Assembly: GCA_026874595.1 (NCBI GenBank)
Contig: CM049312.1
Span: 72,386,429 to 72,450,428 of the forward strand
Origin: Sipunculus nudus
Lineage: Eukaryota > Annelida > Sipuncula > Golfingiida > Sipunculidae
Direction: 5' to 3'
Length of the DNA: 64,000 bases
The notes beneath the pieces were generated by a model that saw nothing but the letters and a program-made list of their open reading frames with translations, was not told the DNA's origin and made no database searches. This document shows positions 21,200-34,513 of the stretch, one piece after another. Made by a program: the position numbers and the translations under genes. The first letter of the stretch is position 1, and the number at the start of each line of letters is the position of its first letter.

Positions 21200-24100
21200 G
21201 TTTGACAGCAACAATTGCTTTAAATCTATTATGGTACGCCGGTTCTTGAATAGCCGAAAAAATAATATGACAGCACAGATAAATTTGGTCTCATTCTATT
21301 GCCGAATTATTAATACCTCTCTGAAGGAGGTACAATATCTTTGTACAAAATCTCAACATATCTCTTTATAAGAACAATGGTTGTCGAAACAGCAACTGAC
21401 TGAGCTTAATAATGTGAATTAAGATTTAAAACCCAGTGATGCATTCTCGCCGCACTCAGGAGATGATCTTCTTACGGGACGTCCACACGGAGAGGTCGCT
21501 GTCTGTTGGAACCGCAGTCCAGCTCTGCCGTCACCACGCTCAGCCTGAGCGACGATTGGAGATGTGGAATCTGGGTGACTCTTGGTGCTAGAATATTTGT
21601 CATATAATGATTATATCTTTCGTATGAATGCAAATATAATGTTGATAAATATATACAAGAGTAACTTAAAAAAATTAATTAATATGTGATCAGTAATATT
21701 CTTTCATGCTAGCTTGTTAATTGGTTTTAAAGTCATCCATACACAGATCCATGCCATAGAAAATTGATATTGATATATCCTGTCAGTCTGAGTGTCGTAT
21801 ATTGCTCCTTATAAAACTGGGCCCAATACGATGTCGAATGCCCAGGGACGTAACAAAAAAGTTGACATTAAGCTTTACTTGGGATAAACCCTATCCCATG
21901 GAACAGCTTTTTAGCCCACCGGCCGAGGTAAAATCACGAGCAGTCAAATTCACAGGATAAGAAAACTACTTATGTATTCAATAAGCAGACAAAAGAATAA
22001 TCACAGGACATGTCAATCAATCAACTGACATTTATTTCTGTATGTGTATAATTTTGTATATTTTGTGTATTATAGTTTAGCTTTAGATCGTCGTTTTACT
22101 ACTTTGCTTAATTTGGTTCAACCTGGCAGTTATAAAAGGAAGTAGAACTCGGGGATTGAGTATTAACAAATAGTGTATTTCAGCCGTAAAATTTAAATTA
22201 AATTGAAAAAAAACATACATATCAGATGATCCCTTATTAGCTTTGAATTCCTATATTAATTAAATGTAAAGTTTGCGCAACTTGTGTCATGCTCATGGGT
22301 GCTAAGAAATTTTATATCTTTTACCCGAAACTTACTTATTATGAATATGAAATACTGATTATGAAATGTTTATGGCATTTGAATGAACTATCAGGACCTC
22401 TTATGTTGTTATGTATATATCGTATATAAGCATCAGTATATATAGATCTGGATTTCCACTTCAGTTTATTTCTGAGTGCACTTTGTTATAAAAACATGAT
22501 ATGTTTGTAGATAAAACAATAAATCCAAACACTTACAGGGCGGAGGTCAAACAACTGAAATATATCATATTTTGGCAGGTTTTGAGTATGGACTTAAATA
22601 TCAAATCACCGTGTATTATTTATCAATTGGTCTGAGTATTAATGTAAACATGGTATAGGTGGTAACTTGGCTGTTTATATGTACCGCTAAAAGGTCTCCC
22701 AGAATCGGGCTCAGTTATAATACGTTGGATGTTGTATTATAAATTCTTTGCCAATTTTTGTCAATATATAAACTTTATACTTTAATACTAATCTTCATCC
22801 GGTAGGGAATTGCAAACAACATTCAGGTTTCACTGAAAGCATATTTAGATTTAATGAAACCTGCGGCAACGAAAGATATATAGAGAAAATCTTATAAACA
22901 GTAAACAAAGACATGATTACATAGAAACATAAAGAAGAACATAAAATATACCTGATCCGTTCTTACAGTATACCGCTTCTGTCAGCTAGTCTGGGGAATC
23001 AGTCGTGTAGTGTAATCATTGGTTCCCCTCTTTCCACAAAACAAACGCTTCAGCAACAATTTTTATTAGCGTTGAGTCTGACCTTGGTTTCAAAGTTAAA
23101 GCAATTTTTTTCTGTTTTACTGCCGCAACAAACACGCCATTAGCTACTCTTCTAGAATTCCATTCCCCAGTCGCCTTTTAAGAGCACTTATGTCCACGCC
23201 TTCTCCTAAGGCCGATGATTTTATTTTATATAATGGATCTACCCCGGTACATTTTGTTGGTTTGAATTCGTCGGCTTTAACTGGTTTTAAGGTTTTCTCA
23301 AAGCATAAGGGAATTCTGTATAGCGGACAGCTCTAGTTACCAAATAGGCACCTGTTAAATTTACCTTTGTACACCAATTTCTCATGCCCTTAGTGTCTGC
23401 TATCCATTTAAGGTAGATTTAGCAACACACACACACACACAAAACAATTTACCAGACCATGTCATGAATGTGGGAAAAAAATGCTGCTGTATATGTATAT
23501 TACCTGTCTTGTAGGATACCTATTAACCATTTATGACTCTGTTATGGTCACAATCTTGTCCGAAAATAGGGAATATACCCCTAATACTAATACCATAAGT
23601 CCTCGTTGTATTCATTATACTTGAAAATCTATAAAATATATGATAATGTTGCTATAAGTTAACATATTAGTATTACCCCAATTATACTCGTTACGTTAAT
23701 TTTCGGGAGAGTCTCATTTGAAATTCCCATATATGCCAGAGAATCCTTGCTCCCGCACTGTAATTATAATACTGTCCTGGATAACCTTTACTCTCACCTC
23801 TCAAGTACTTGATAAATGCAAGAAAAAAACCCTCAAAAAACTCAAATCAGATGTGGTTTTAAAATGGTAATTTCATTGAATATGACAAGAGAAATACCAG
23901 AAGGTTTGTATTACCGATCATCTCATATTTCCTACTGTTTCCGCCGCGAGAAATTATTTCTTTACCGTGTAGGGTTTTATCCGAACTTCCTTCTCTTCTA
24001 TAGAAAAATAGACTCTTTTTTTAAAAGAATTTACTTACTCAATTTTAATTAACCCGATATTTTTCTGTTTGTTTGTCGCATTAATGGTCGTTTTCCATAA

Positions 24101-27100
24101 CTTGTGTAAGCGTACATTATTTGCGTATCATAAGGAAGGGTTACCTTCTGCAGGCTGAAGCTGGATAAAGTTTTTCTTATGAACTTTACCCGCTCTAAAA
24201 GCAAATGCTTTTTATATTAATATAATGTTCATAATTTTGATCTGTTAGTCTCTGGCGAGGAGCAGTCTTTAGATGAGCAGTCAGACGGTTAGACAGGATT
24301 CGTCTAATTGACTATACGGAGAGTAGGAGAGTAGCGATTTATCTGTGTGTTCCATTAATGGTGGTTGCTCTTTACGTGTTGATATGTACGTTTAATGAGC
24401 CTCCGATTCTTGGGACTGGTTACATTGACTTTAGGAGGGATGAAATAGCAAAGCAACTTTTTTACAGGCTATAAGAACAGGATCACATTTATTGTAGCCC
24501 GCGCCTGGCAATACATCTATAAAAGAGGTAAGACCGTAGGACAGCTAAAGAAACGAAAATACATACATTCACATATTATACGCAACAATTTTCAATAGAA
24601 CATTAATGTTTTACAATAAACTGTACAACAGAAAGTTACTTTATCCTCAGCTTTCGTCTAGATGAATATGCAGATATCTATCGATACAAGTAAGACTTTT
24701 CCAACTAATAATGTATACACATTAAAAAAAGAATTCAGTATTCAGATAATCAGATTAAAGTCGGCTGTCCCTATATAAAACATTAACAATCATAACATTA
24801 TAACTAATTGTTGTTTTTCCTATTTTAACAGTTGGTAGAGTTAAGTAAGCAGATTTTTTTTGCCATTCCTCATTATGCACGTTAATTTTACCATTTTGCC
24901 TTTCAATGCCTTTTTTTTCAATTTCAATATTTTGTTTAATGATGACAATGCATGACCATTTTTCAATGACGGTCGGTTCAGCACGCATTCAAATCATTGA
25001 AGATATCCTTGTAAGATATTAGTCTTCTCTAAAACGAAGAATACAACGCATTTGCAGAAGACATATAAGTAATTCCATTGCAGCCTGATCGGGTTGTTCC
25101 TCTCAACGTTTTCATATAAACCTATGCTTAGCCCGAGTACTTCCCTCTTACGCTAGTCTGTTTCCGGAATCTTGCCTGCACTGGTAAAAGTTGCCTTCTA
25201 AAAGATAGACGAGGGGTCCTTCATATCAAATGAACTTGTTCAATGCTTTTCTGTAAGCAGTTTTCCATTTACACTAATATAGCGTTGTAATTATTTTTTT
25301 TTAAAATGACATTTATCATTTCCTTAAGAGCAAATTTATACAAATATCTCAGATAGGATATAACATTTGGAAATCGATGAAAATAGGTTTTTGTAAAGAA
25401 AAGACTTCCAGGAATTAGATAGGTCATTATGTACAATAAAAAGTAAGATATTGATGTTTATTTCCGAAAAGTCCCTCTTTATTAACCCTCCCTATCGCAT
25501 AACAGTAAATACCTTATTAAAATGCACAATATATTCATAGAAACAAAAAAAATAACGATATTTTTTTTTAAATCGGAAGATTTTTTAATGATCGTTTAGC
25601 CTTAATTTCATCAGATGCTAATTGATTTATTTCATTCAAACCTTCTTTTCTTTTAACTCGCGCGGGCCTTCAAGCATATTGATAAATCAGAGCTTTCTTT
25701 TTAAAGATCAAATTTAATGTAGGATATTCATATAGATCGTTGATTGATCATACAGAACCCTCTGGCGATATCGATATTTGATTTATTTCATGGCGCGACG
25801 GATTGGTGAACCGGTACAAAAAGCTATGAAACAAAAGCTATGATACACTAGTATTCTATTTACAAGCACTAATTATTATAAACTATTGGCAATACATTTA
25901 TAAATAATTCGTCTCTTGCCAAATATTGATTTTATTAAAGCAATTATTCCTAGATGTAAAGTGTCTGTGAAGCAAGGTATGACTAATAAAAAAGTGTCCT
26001 GCACGGACTTTGCTAAATATAATTTTGTTTACGAACGAAACAAAGTGAACCTTAAAGCGATCTCGTATACAATTAAATAAATATTGTTTAATTCCAACTG
26101 TATAATGATATACTTAAAGACCCAACTGGACTATAAACGGGCATGGTGGCGCAACCGTCATTCTTTGAAATTAGAATACCTGTCCAGACGCATCGCCCGA
26201 AATTGTGAAAAAAAATCATCATACTTGAATTCTAGGCCATTATTTTGTCCAATTTTTTGTCACACTTACTGATTATAATTAAAGAGATATTATAACGTCT
26301 AGAGTCCAGGCGGACTGTCACATTGCATAGGTTTGAAATGTCAGTTTGGGGTCACGTGACATGACACCCCAATATAAACAATAGCACATAGTGTTTTAGA
26401 GAACGTTTTCTCTGGTCTTGTGCCATCTCAAAGCACAGTGGAATCTGTGTCGTTTCATTCAAACTCGACGTCCCTGTACTCTTAACATTTATATTGCTAT
26501 TCATGCAGAAGCCAATTGGAACATATATTTTTATGTTAATTACTGTTATAAACTATATTAAAGGTTAAATAATATGAATTTTACTTAGCATAACGTCGAA
26601 GACAATCATAACATGTTAAATTTATTCATAAAACCATAATCCCTTATATAAAGCCTGAGATTCAACATGACACTGACACTACGAATAAAGCATTATTCTT
26701 ATTTAAAAATAATTTCTCAATAAATAATTTTATATCCTGTGAAACAAAAGAAATTAATCATCCTTTATAGCACATATATCCCTTATGTCTATCCGGTAAA
26801 TTACTGCCTCTCTCTGTGCTGCCCAAAGAGGTGTGCATGGTCATGTACAAAGATCACTTTAAAAAAAAGGGCCAGTGGACATGTTTGGTAAATTATCCAT
26901 TCTGGAGTTTAGTCTTTTGTTTACCCCTTTCTCTTTGAAAAGAATGCTATTGGTTTATTTTCCAACTGTTAGCGGCATTGAATTCAATAGTTTTCAGGAG
27001 TCACCAAATGGCTGATATCCCTACAAAGATATAATTAACAATTATGCGCTATGAGGACTGGACATCCCACAATCAATTGGCTGCCTTAAAGCCTAAAAAA

Positions 27101-29135
27101 GTTAGGATTGATAAAAAAAATAGCTTAGTTGTTAGAGAAGTAACTCAAAGATGAAGGTTATTACACAAAATTTTGTCTTATTTATGTGAATTAGGTATGG
27201 TTCATAATGTCCCACCGATAAAGATGTGGACGTCCAAGTTCTTTTTAAAGTCAAGAGGTTGCAGTGTTCATCTCACTGGGTGCCTCGCGCTGTGTATACA
27301 GTACACTTATTCTTCGTGAGACATATAGATACACAGAGCCCAAACAAATCAGAAAACTTGTTTTCTATTCGTGACACAGTTCATGCAACACGCACAGACT
27401 ATTCTTTTTGGGCGGAGAATCAATGTCTTTCACAGTTGATGTCTCATGGAATCATCCAGTTCTAGGTAGCAGGATACGCCTCCACACAGCAATATCCTGT
27501 ACCTCTACAGTTACGCGTTTAAATAAGTCATCGGTTTGTTCCTGGAAGGGCTCACAAAAGGTAAAAATTGCCAGAGTTACCAGTCCATCGACAAAAAAGC
27601 GATACTCGCTCTGAAATCCGTTACAGGGAAATCACCGTGGCCTTCCTCGGACACCGACTATCTACGCTTGTAGAAATCATCTCTCAGCTGTCTCGATTGA
27701 CTGAAGCACGCACACCTGCCCCTGTATTGCAGATATCTATACCTTACTGGTACGCTGGTTGGGTACGATTCTCGGCCCACTCACTGCTAATATCTGAACA
27801 TAATATTACATATAAATGTACTGTAAATAATCAAAACAATCATTTGGCTATACTCCCTTCTAGAACATGCAATAAAATAACTAATCCACAGTTCTCTGGT
27901 GACATTTAAGGAATGGGTCTTGTACATGTATCGGTAGGATAAGGGGAGCAATAGAAGAAACACGTTCAATTTAATAGCTGTCATCGTATGGAAGTTCGAG
28001 TTAGATCTTGGTATAATACGAATTTCAAGTAGGTATATCTGTGACATTGGTATGCTTTGACATGGTAGCTTTGGCGTTCCCCTTTTCATTAAGGGGTCTG
28101 TATTTTTAAAATTTCTGGATATACAAGGACCAAAGTCTGCGGACCCAAGAACCGTCCTCAGGCGGTAATGAGCTATCCCGAACCGTTTTCAGGGCTATTG
28201 CGGTCCAATTGCCACTAGGCGATTTATTTGAGCTGTCGGGTATCAAGAATACCAATAGTGATGTAGATCATTGAAGGTGGATGATGTGTATTAGCTGTAT
28301 TTTGTTTAGTCTAGGATATATTTTCTATCTGGTGTCCCGAATCTACTATGCATTTTTATGTAGTTGCTGCGTTATGTATATGTGTTATTATAGATGTGTT
28401 AAGATGACATTGTGCTATTTTAGATCTTGATGACATTGCATTACATGTTTTCTTAGGTTAGGCAATGTTTACCAGTGTTTACCACTACGCACTTAAGTCT
28501 CTTGAAGACATTTGGTCATCAAAATAGGATGGGCTATTTTCATGGTTAACAATTCCTTTGAAAAGATTAAAAAGATGAGCAGTTAATTGCATTCATAAGA
28601 AAAAGTCACTTCAAACAGTACATACCCGCTAAACCTGCAAAAGTGTACGCTGTCAAAGTGTTGCTTAACTGTGAGGCCTCTAACCCCTGGCAGCTGAATA
28701 GAAAATTGTACCTCAATCTTCACGAGAGAAAGCTAATATATGGTAAAATATGGTAATATGATAATTCCATCCCTGGAATAGCTATTTTAAGATATGATTT
28801 TTATTCTATTTACATTGTTGTATGAATAACACAATGTTTTATAAATGCTGAGTTCATGGGGCCGAATGGATCCTATGGGGATTGGTACATTATATAAGTG
28901 GTTTTTGTAAAAAAAAACCCAAAGGAACTCCAAATATTTATTACAATAAAGCGTGTTTTGTTTGAAATATATATAAATATATTCCTGTTCATACACACAA
29001 TATGCAAACACATTATTTCGGATAAAAAATAAAGAAAAGATACACGTGAAAACATTTTGTACTTTTATATTTTATGTAATTGGGAAATGTATAACATTTA
29101 AAAATAACGTGTATACAAATAACAGGAACCAAGTA
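21200..29135. repeat. Non-coding part of unit 2
   Basis: AT-rich sequence collinear in blocks with 5.3-14.0 kb of unit 1. It includes the conserved block at about 23090-23340, a second 'cagatatgagtct' repeat at about 24243 and a TATA-like segment near 26130. About 23.58-25.43 kb is missing from unit 1 but has counterparts near 44.8-45.6 kb and 58.5-58.9 kb. The longest frames (for example 27568-27909 and 27787-28089) are not conserved. I see no gene. Confidence 0.5.
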
Positions 29136-29585
29136 TGCATTTCATAGGTCCAATGGACCTCTAACGTGGCTGGGAACAAAGACCTAAATAGTTCTATTAT
29201 TAGTTTTTTTTTAACTTTCTGAAACTTAATTTCACATTTTTTGGCCCCACCGTACGTAACAAACGCCCTTTATGGTAGTAGACATCAGATCAAGGCCCGT
29301 GAAGAAAAAGGAAACGCAGGTGCCGTAAAAAATGACAACACAGTATCCAGTATCCAGTAAAAATCACGGGACAAGAAACACAGCCATCATTAGCACTGTC
29401 AGTTAATGAAATAAACCAGTTGGCACAGTCAGTGATATTTGAGCTGTAAGAGAGGGTTCTCATTAGGGGCAATTTTTAGATAAAAAGGATCTTATACCAA
29501 GTCTAATTGGACCTCCATTGGCTAAGAAATGTTAATATTCATATAAAACGAAGTATCGTTGACAGGAACTGAGGACATGAAATCC

Positions 29586-29587
<2 letters not shown>

Positions 29588-29638
<51 letters not shown>

Positions 29639-29819
29639 TGAAACCTCGTTGTGTCGAAGTCGAAGGGACCCTCAGAAAACTTCAACACATCCGAGGTTCG
29701 ACACAAGCGGGTTTTATTTGGTAATAATTTAACTAGAGTTGTCCAGAATATCAAGTCTGTAACTTCGACATAAGCAGGGTATTCGACTTAAGCGAGTTCG
29801 ACACAACGAGGTTTCACTG

Positions 29820-29866
<47 letters not shown>
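29588..29866. repeat. (TA)n tract split by a MITE
   Basis: TA dinucleotide runs at about 29588-29635 and 29820-29863 flank the 184-bp element at 29636-29819. This is a single TA tract into which the element inserted. Confidence 0.9.
29636..29819. mobile_element. 184-bp pogo/Tigger-like MITE
   Basis: The left end CAGTGAAACCTCGTTGTGTC... (29636-29658) is the exact 23-bp reverse complement of the right end (29797-29819). TA flanks both sides, the target-site duplication of the Tc1/mariner superfamily. The terminus CAGT-GAACCTCGTT is the known signature of pogo-type elements. Partial copies of the TTCGACACAA motif recur inside. There is no coding capacity. Confidence 0.85.
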
Positions 29867-30171
29867 ACCGAGAGAGAAAGACAGAAAAATATACATGGAC
29901 AACCATAATGTGATCTCATTTCACTGGTTCCTACAAAAGTGTACTAATACACAGATGGGTTATGTGCATATTTTGGTTGCCGTGATTTGATGTAAACGTT
30001 CAACACATAACAGCAGAGCTTTTCTACGAAGCGCTTATCTGTCTGAATGACATTTAGGGAGTAAAGACTATAGAACAACGAAGGATCATGGGTGCGGTTG
30101 TGGTCTCCGGCATCTCCGACGTCTCAACTGGCCCTAATTGTGGGTAGGGGCTGTGTTGGAGAATTCTTTGC

Positions 30172-30590
30172 TCGTTTTCTCTGTGTGACAGCTAGAGCAT
30201 TATTGCTTCGGGTTAGCTCAGTCCTATGGTTTTTTTTTAAATATTTATACGTAATTTTAGTCACCTTATTAAAAACTAAAATGTGCCCATCCACAATTAC
30301 TTTGCTGAGAGAAGAGGCTGGGCTCTGCCAACAGTGCAGATGAGGCACCGAATACTCCTTATGAATTCATCAAGTATTTGATTAATAAATTGATAAAAAT
30401 TATTTAATGAATGGTTGAATAAAGGGAGGAATAAGTAAGGAAGGAATTAATGAAGTAACCTGAAGAGTACCCAGAACAAAAACTGCTAGGTCTATAGGGA
30501 CATTGTACTGTTTTTGACCTTTTGAAGTTAAAGTTGTTATTTTATTACTGTTGTGATAATTTGGTGCAAACGAGACAGATTACTTTCATG
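30172..30590. other. Unit 2-specific insertion of about 410 bases
   Basis: Unit 1 runs directly from GGGGCTGTGTTGGA (about 14187-14200) to a GATGACGTTTCA-like sequence (about 14219), whereas unit 2 has about 410 extra bases here. I see no inverted ends or reading frame that identifies it. An adenine/guanine-rich stretch lies at about 30418-30455. Confidence 0.4.
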
Positions 30591-31844
30591 ATAACGTTTC
30601 AGGTAACGGCATTCCATTCAAGACATTGCAAGCCGGGCGAAATTAAAGGTTTGTTGAGAACAGTGCATATTCCCAATTTTAACAGTCGGACACTACGTGG
30701 CACATTTCAAATTCCATGAGTTCTGATGAACCAAATAGATTCATGCGATTCATGCATCTAATAAATTTATTTGACACGTGTCATCGGGAAGAGATAAATT
30801 TCATAACCAGATTTTGTCATACATTCACGTATATGCCAATAATAGGAGAACCTATAATAAGAAACGAGTCCTAAAATGAAACTTGGGGCTTACGTTCCTT
30901 AAGTTTTGAAAAAAAACCTCATTTTGTAGAGGATACGAGAATAAGGTTGTTTGGGACGCCTTTTTAATGGTAAGTATTCTTTTGATCACGAATTTTACGG
31001 TAAAGACGCCAAAGTCGGATATGCCTGTAAATCGATTTCATAAATTTATATTGCCAATGTTTTTTCGCCCTATGTATAAATTCAGATTAACGACGTTGTT
31101 AAAATCAAGTTAAGGCCAAAGCTTCAGTTAAGATGCTTACATCCACTGTGTGTCCAAGTCTTCTAGGTATGATTTTATACTTAGTTTCAAAATTTTAATG
31201 GAATAGTTGGACTGGACTATGATCACAGTTTAATCTAAAATTAATTTATTTTACATGGATTGAACATTTTGATATCCGCGGCAATTCTTCAGGGGTAATT
31301 ATTGCTTTAATTTACAGTAAGATTTAAGTCTTACCTATAATTAAATAGTCTGCGTTTCATGAAGGTTAGTTTCCTAAGCAAACACATTTTTTTTTCTGGA
31401 AGGGAGACTTCGACCTTACGTACCTCCGTTCTGTCACTGAAGTCACCCATTATCAGTAACAAAGCATTAACACAGATGTTATCAGTGCAATGGTGTGAAT
31501 ATTTATTCCTTCATATTAACCGGTAACTTTAAAAAACGCGAACATTAAACAGACAGAAAATGTAGGAAAAGCTAAGGTGCGACCAAGCCCACAAGACGTC
31601 AAGAAAACGTTCCTGTTTAACCAATCAACCCAGCTGTTTCTGATTTCAAGATATTATTTGGAACAAACCACATACCATGTACGGTACACATGTCAGCAAA
31701 CACGATTTCATTAGACGGAGTGTTCAATCAAGACCACAGATAATTAGAAAGCAATAAATAATATTTTTCTTGTTAGTGAGAAATATATATTGTGTTAAAG
31801 ATTATGTAATGTTACAGTAAATTCATTTAGAAAACCAGAAATTG

Positions 31845-32140
31845 GCACGCAGAGAGAGCAGACTTCCGCCAAACTAACTCATTGTTCCGGCATTTTCTTG
31901 CATTGTCAGAAATGCAGCATTTTTCATTTAAAATATCCTGGATCCAGATGCTGATCCAGATCAACTTCAAATTCTAAATAATTGTTCCTTTCATCATTGC
32001 CAATCTATCCTGAAAATTCCTTGATAACTATCTGAGTAATGTTGCTAAAATAACAAACAAACATACAAACTAACAAACTCCGCAAAAAAAAACATATATA
32101 CGATTAAAATACCCCCTTCAAATGATACAGCTATTACTGT
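31845..32140. mobile_element. Dispersed 'cagacctccgct' repeat, unit 3 copy
   Basis: Shares GGATCCAGATGCTGATCCAG, AATTGTTCCTTTCATCATTG and ATGATACAGCTATTACTG with the unit 1 and unit 2 copies at the same relative position, so this insertion predates the duplication. Confidence 0.6.
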
Positions 32141-32667
32141 GATGAGATGTCAATTTGTCCCACTCGCATTGGTACAAGTTCACTCTTTGTGATGCTCTTA
32201 GTGTAACCTGAAAGATACGAAAACATTCATATGATTCCTGATCTTGAATGAGAAATCACTATCCAGCTTAGACATCAGATCCTGTTTTAATTTATATGGG
32301 GATATGGCCAACAATTTTTTCGGCCGGCATTAAAGATGTGTTCATTGATGTATAATGTTTCCTGTTTAATTTTTTACGTTTAATGAAGCGTGTTACAAGA
32401 ATATGATTGCTTTGATCCATCATCTTATCTCAATAAGTAACATTTCTAAATCCAGTCTTTCTTTCTAGCTATCTAGACAAATGTGTTATTAGTGAAATCA
32501 TTATTAACAATATTTAGTGCACTAAATTGAAAAAAGAAATAAAGGATTATATTCCATTTGTAAGGAGCCTAAGGAAAGAAATTATTTTAAATTTAATCTC
32601 AGTTTTCCTCTTCATCAGCCAGCCATTCATTCACGGAAAATGCATCTATCCTCTGCCATAAACTCAC

Positions 32668-33456
32668 CTTGATTTGAATATGTGGTCTGCATCATAGCTT
32701 GCACGGCATATTTGCGAATACCGGGTAGCAGAGCAAATTCTATTTCGGACCCAATATCAACATCCGGGCCATTAAATCTCAATGTATTTTTATTGTAGTT
32801 TCTCTGAAAATCCCTTGGGATCATCGCAGTAGTGAAGTAGTGAACACCGACTACGTCACCTTGTTGAACATTCACTGGGGAATGCAGCCTGATGTGATGT
32901 ATTCCCACACTTGACACAGTGTACTCGGAGGTGTTCCCCAGTAGACGGTACGTATTGGTGACGCCTGTTGGACGCCAAACCTGAAGGCTTAATCTGCCTC
33001 TACGAGCGGCGAGGAAACGGAACTCGCTCACTCTTGCTTTCACCTGTATTGGCTCATTTCTGTGAAAGATCTGCCCGTATTGTGGATCCTCATGATCCAA
33101 ACCGTTTCCGCTCACTAAACTGTGACCATATGTTACCAGTTCACACGAGCAGAAACCTGAAAAGAGAAACCACCCGTCTATATTCCCTCGTTTTATCGGG
33201 GAAGACATTAAGTATTTTATCGGAGTTTTGTATGATGTACATCACCAATGTTTACCGTAGGTAAGTCTTGGCCGTTTTTTAATTAATGAGCATGCCGTAA
33301 TCATCATATATCTTTATATATCTTTCAAAAGGTTCATTGACAACGCAGTCTGATCTAACGTCTCTTATGCATGTTTAAGAAAAAATATGATTATATTTGG
33401 TACAAACCTGCCGATATACAGAGCCAGATATCGACCAGACGACGATACTTGTACAT
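32668..33456 (-). CDS. Secreted protein paralogue B: signal peptide plus unknown 163-residue domain (5' exons only)
   Basis: The best-preserved copy of the family. Exon 1 coding part is 33456-33408 (49 nt) with donor GGCAG|GTTTGT. Exon 2 is 33156-32668 (489 nt), with acceptor TTTCTCTTTTCAG and consensus donor CAAG|GTGAGT, and phase-1 junctions at both ends. The product starts MYKYRRLVDIWLCISAG, then FCSCEL (signal peptide, likely cleaved near C-S-C|E-L). Conserved features are PIQVKARVSEFRF, GRLSLQVWRPTG, an N-T-S sequon, SPVNVQQGDVVGVHYF, GSEIEF and KYAVQAMMQTTYS at the exon end. A symmetric phase-1 exon that encodes a whole domain is typical of shuffled extracellular modules. The joined segment is 179 codons plus one base, so more exons must follow at lower coordinates. 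The family is not recognised. Confidence 0.75.
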
Positions 33457-34235
33457 TGTTGATACACAGCGTACCTAAAAGCAATTGAATGCATTTTTTT
33501 ATATAGTTTAGGCGAAACATCAAAGCATGGAAAAGGAAATTGAAATGCAAGCTTAGTGAACTTAATGAGTTTCAACATATAAAATAGGGAATAGAATAGT
33601 ACCGGTACTTCGTAAATTAATGTGAATTGTTACAATTGATGTTAATTAAGCATTGACAAACTAATATGAATCATTAATTTCATTGAAATATACATTTAAA
33701 ACAGCTGTACTTCGTTCATGCTTCTATCAACTTGACACTTAATCCAAGAAGCCATGATTTATTTATAATACTACAATATATGTAGCCATCAATCCAGATA
33801 TACTTTTCTCGATGTCTCAACGTAATTTTGTCCAAACAGTATTTGTCATTATGTAATTAAAACCGACACCATTCAAAAGCCACAGGGAGCCCATCTGGAG
33901 TGAAAAAGAAACAGATAAATATATATATAAAGAAGGTACAGGACCAGAAAATTAGAGATAGAGTATATCAATCAGCAACTAAACCAGTAAAGGAGAACAA
34001 AATATACATATACATATACAACACCTCCAGCTGAGTTCGTAATCATGAAGCATAACCACTGATTCACTGATGCACTGATGGTTTTGTGTATAATTAAAAC
34101 GGCTTACCATTAATCAGTCTCTTTACATATGTAATACTTGGGTGTTTACAACAAAGAAACTTTTCAGCAACATGTATCTGTTCCGCTCCGTTTAATTTTA
34201 CCGGCATTTCATGTTGTTAATTTGCCATATTTTTG

Positions 34236-34254
34236 TAACTCCCCCCCCCCCCCC
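34236..34254. repeat. Poly-C tract
   Basis: An uninterrupted run of about 16-17 C at the point where unit 3 departs from unit 2. Unit 3 lacks the decayed domain exon found at 18653-18864, so the tract lies near a deletion junction. Confidence 0.7.
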
Positions 34255-34367
34255 GAAAAAAACAAGATTTAGATATTGTACTATTTTAAATTTGACATAA
34301 TTTTAGTTTTTCATCACCGTAGGATAACCTGGAGATCTTACCTTATTTTTGAATGTTTATGTACCTT

Positions 34368-34434
<67 letters not shown>

Positions 34435-34440
34435 AATATA
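34368..34440. repeat. (TA)n tract at the left edge of the Penelope-like element
   Basis: TA-rich run bordering the 3' end of the minus-strand element. A similar TA run lies beyond its other edge (37316-37344), which suggests insertion into or next to a TA repeat. Confidence 0.9.
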
Positions 34441-34465
34441 ACTCTGAAGAAAAACAACACTGTTA

Positions 34466-34513
34466 ATTCACAACAGTCTGTTTCACGGGATGCGATCCGA
34501 TCATCAGGTGAAT
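34466..34513 (-). ncRNA. Hammerhead ribozyme-like motif of the Penelope-like element
   Basis: Read on the minus strand: ATTCAC (34513-34508), the invariant CTGATGA (34507-34501), a stem II hairpin CGGAT-CGC-ATCCCG with one bulged C, then GAAAC (34484-34480), a short loop, GTT (34474-34472) and GTGAAT (34471-34466). GTGAAT pairs perfectly with ATTCAC to make stem I. AC/GU forms a two-pair stem III, and the cleavage triplet would be GUU. A minimal stem III is the known form of hammerheads in Penelope-like elements. A U-U juxtaposition replaces the usual G-C at the base of stem II, so activity may be weakened. Confidence 0.68.

Larger units (their letters stand above)
15858..31764. repeat. Segmental duplication unit 2 (about 15.9 kb)
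   Basis: Begins with TGTAAGTGAGAAATATAACG at about 15870, which matches about 3504 and 31777. It carries the first complete pair of secreted-protein exons (minus strand), a decayed domain exon, a long TA tract, a Gag-like pseudo-frame and AT-rich sequence up to the start of unit 3. Confidence 0.75.

Noticed and set aside
27568-28089. 113-codon + and 100-codon minus frames
   Set aside because: The unit 1 counterparts (10.6-10.9 kb and 12.85-13.05 kb) have stops in both frames, and no domain is recognised.
29539-29754. Minus-strand frame with an Ile-Tyr run
   Set aside because: It is translation of the TA tract and the pogo-like MITE.
30205-30235. GGTTAGCTCAGTC resembling a tRNA A box
   Set aside because: No B box or cloverleaf follows, and a poly-T run comes directly after it.
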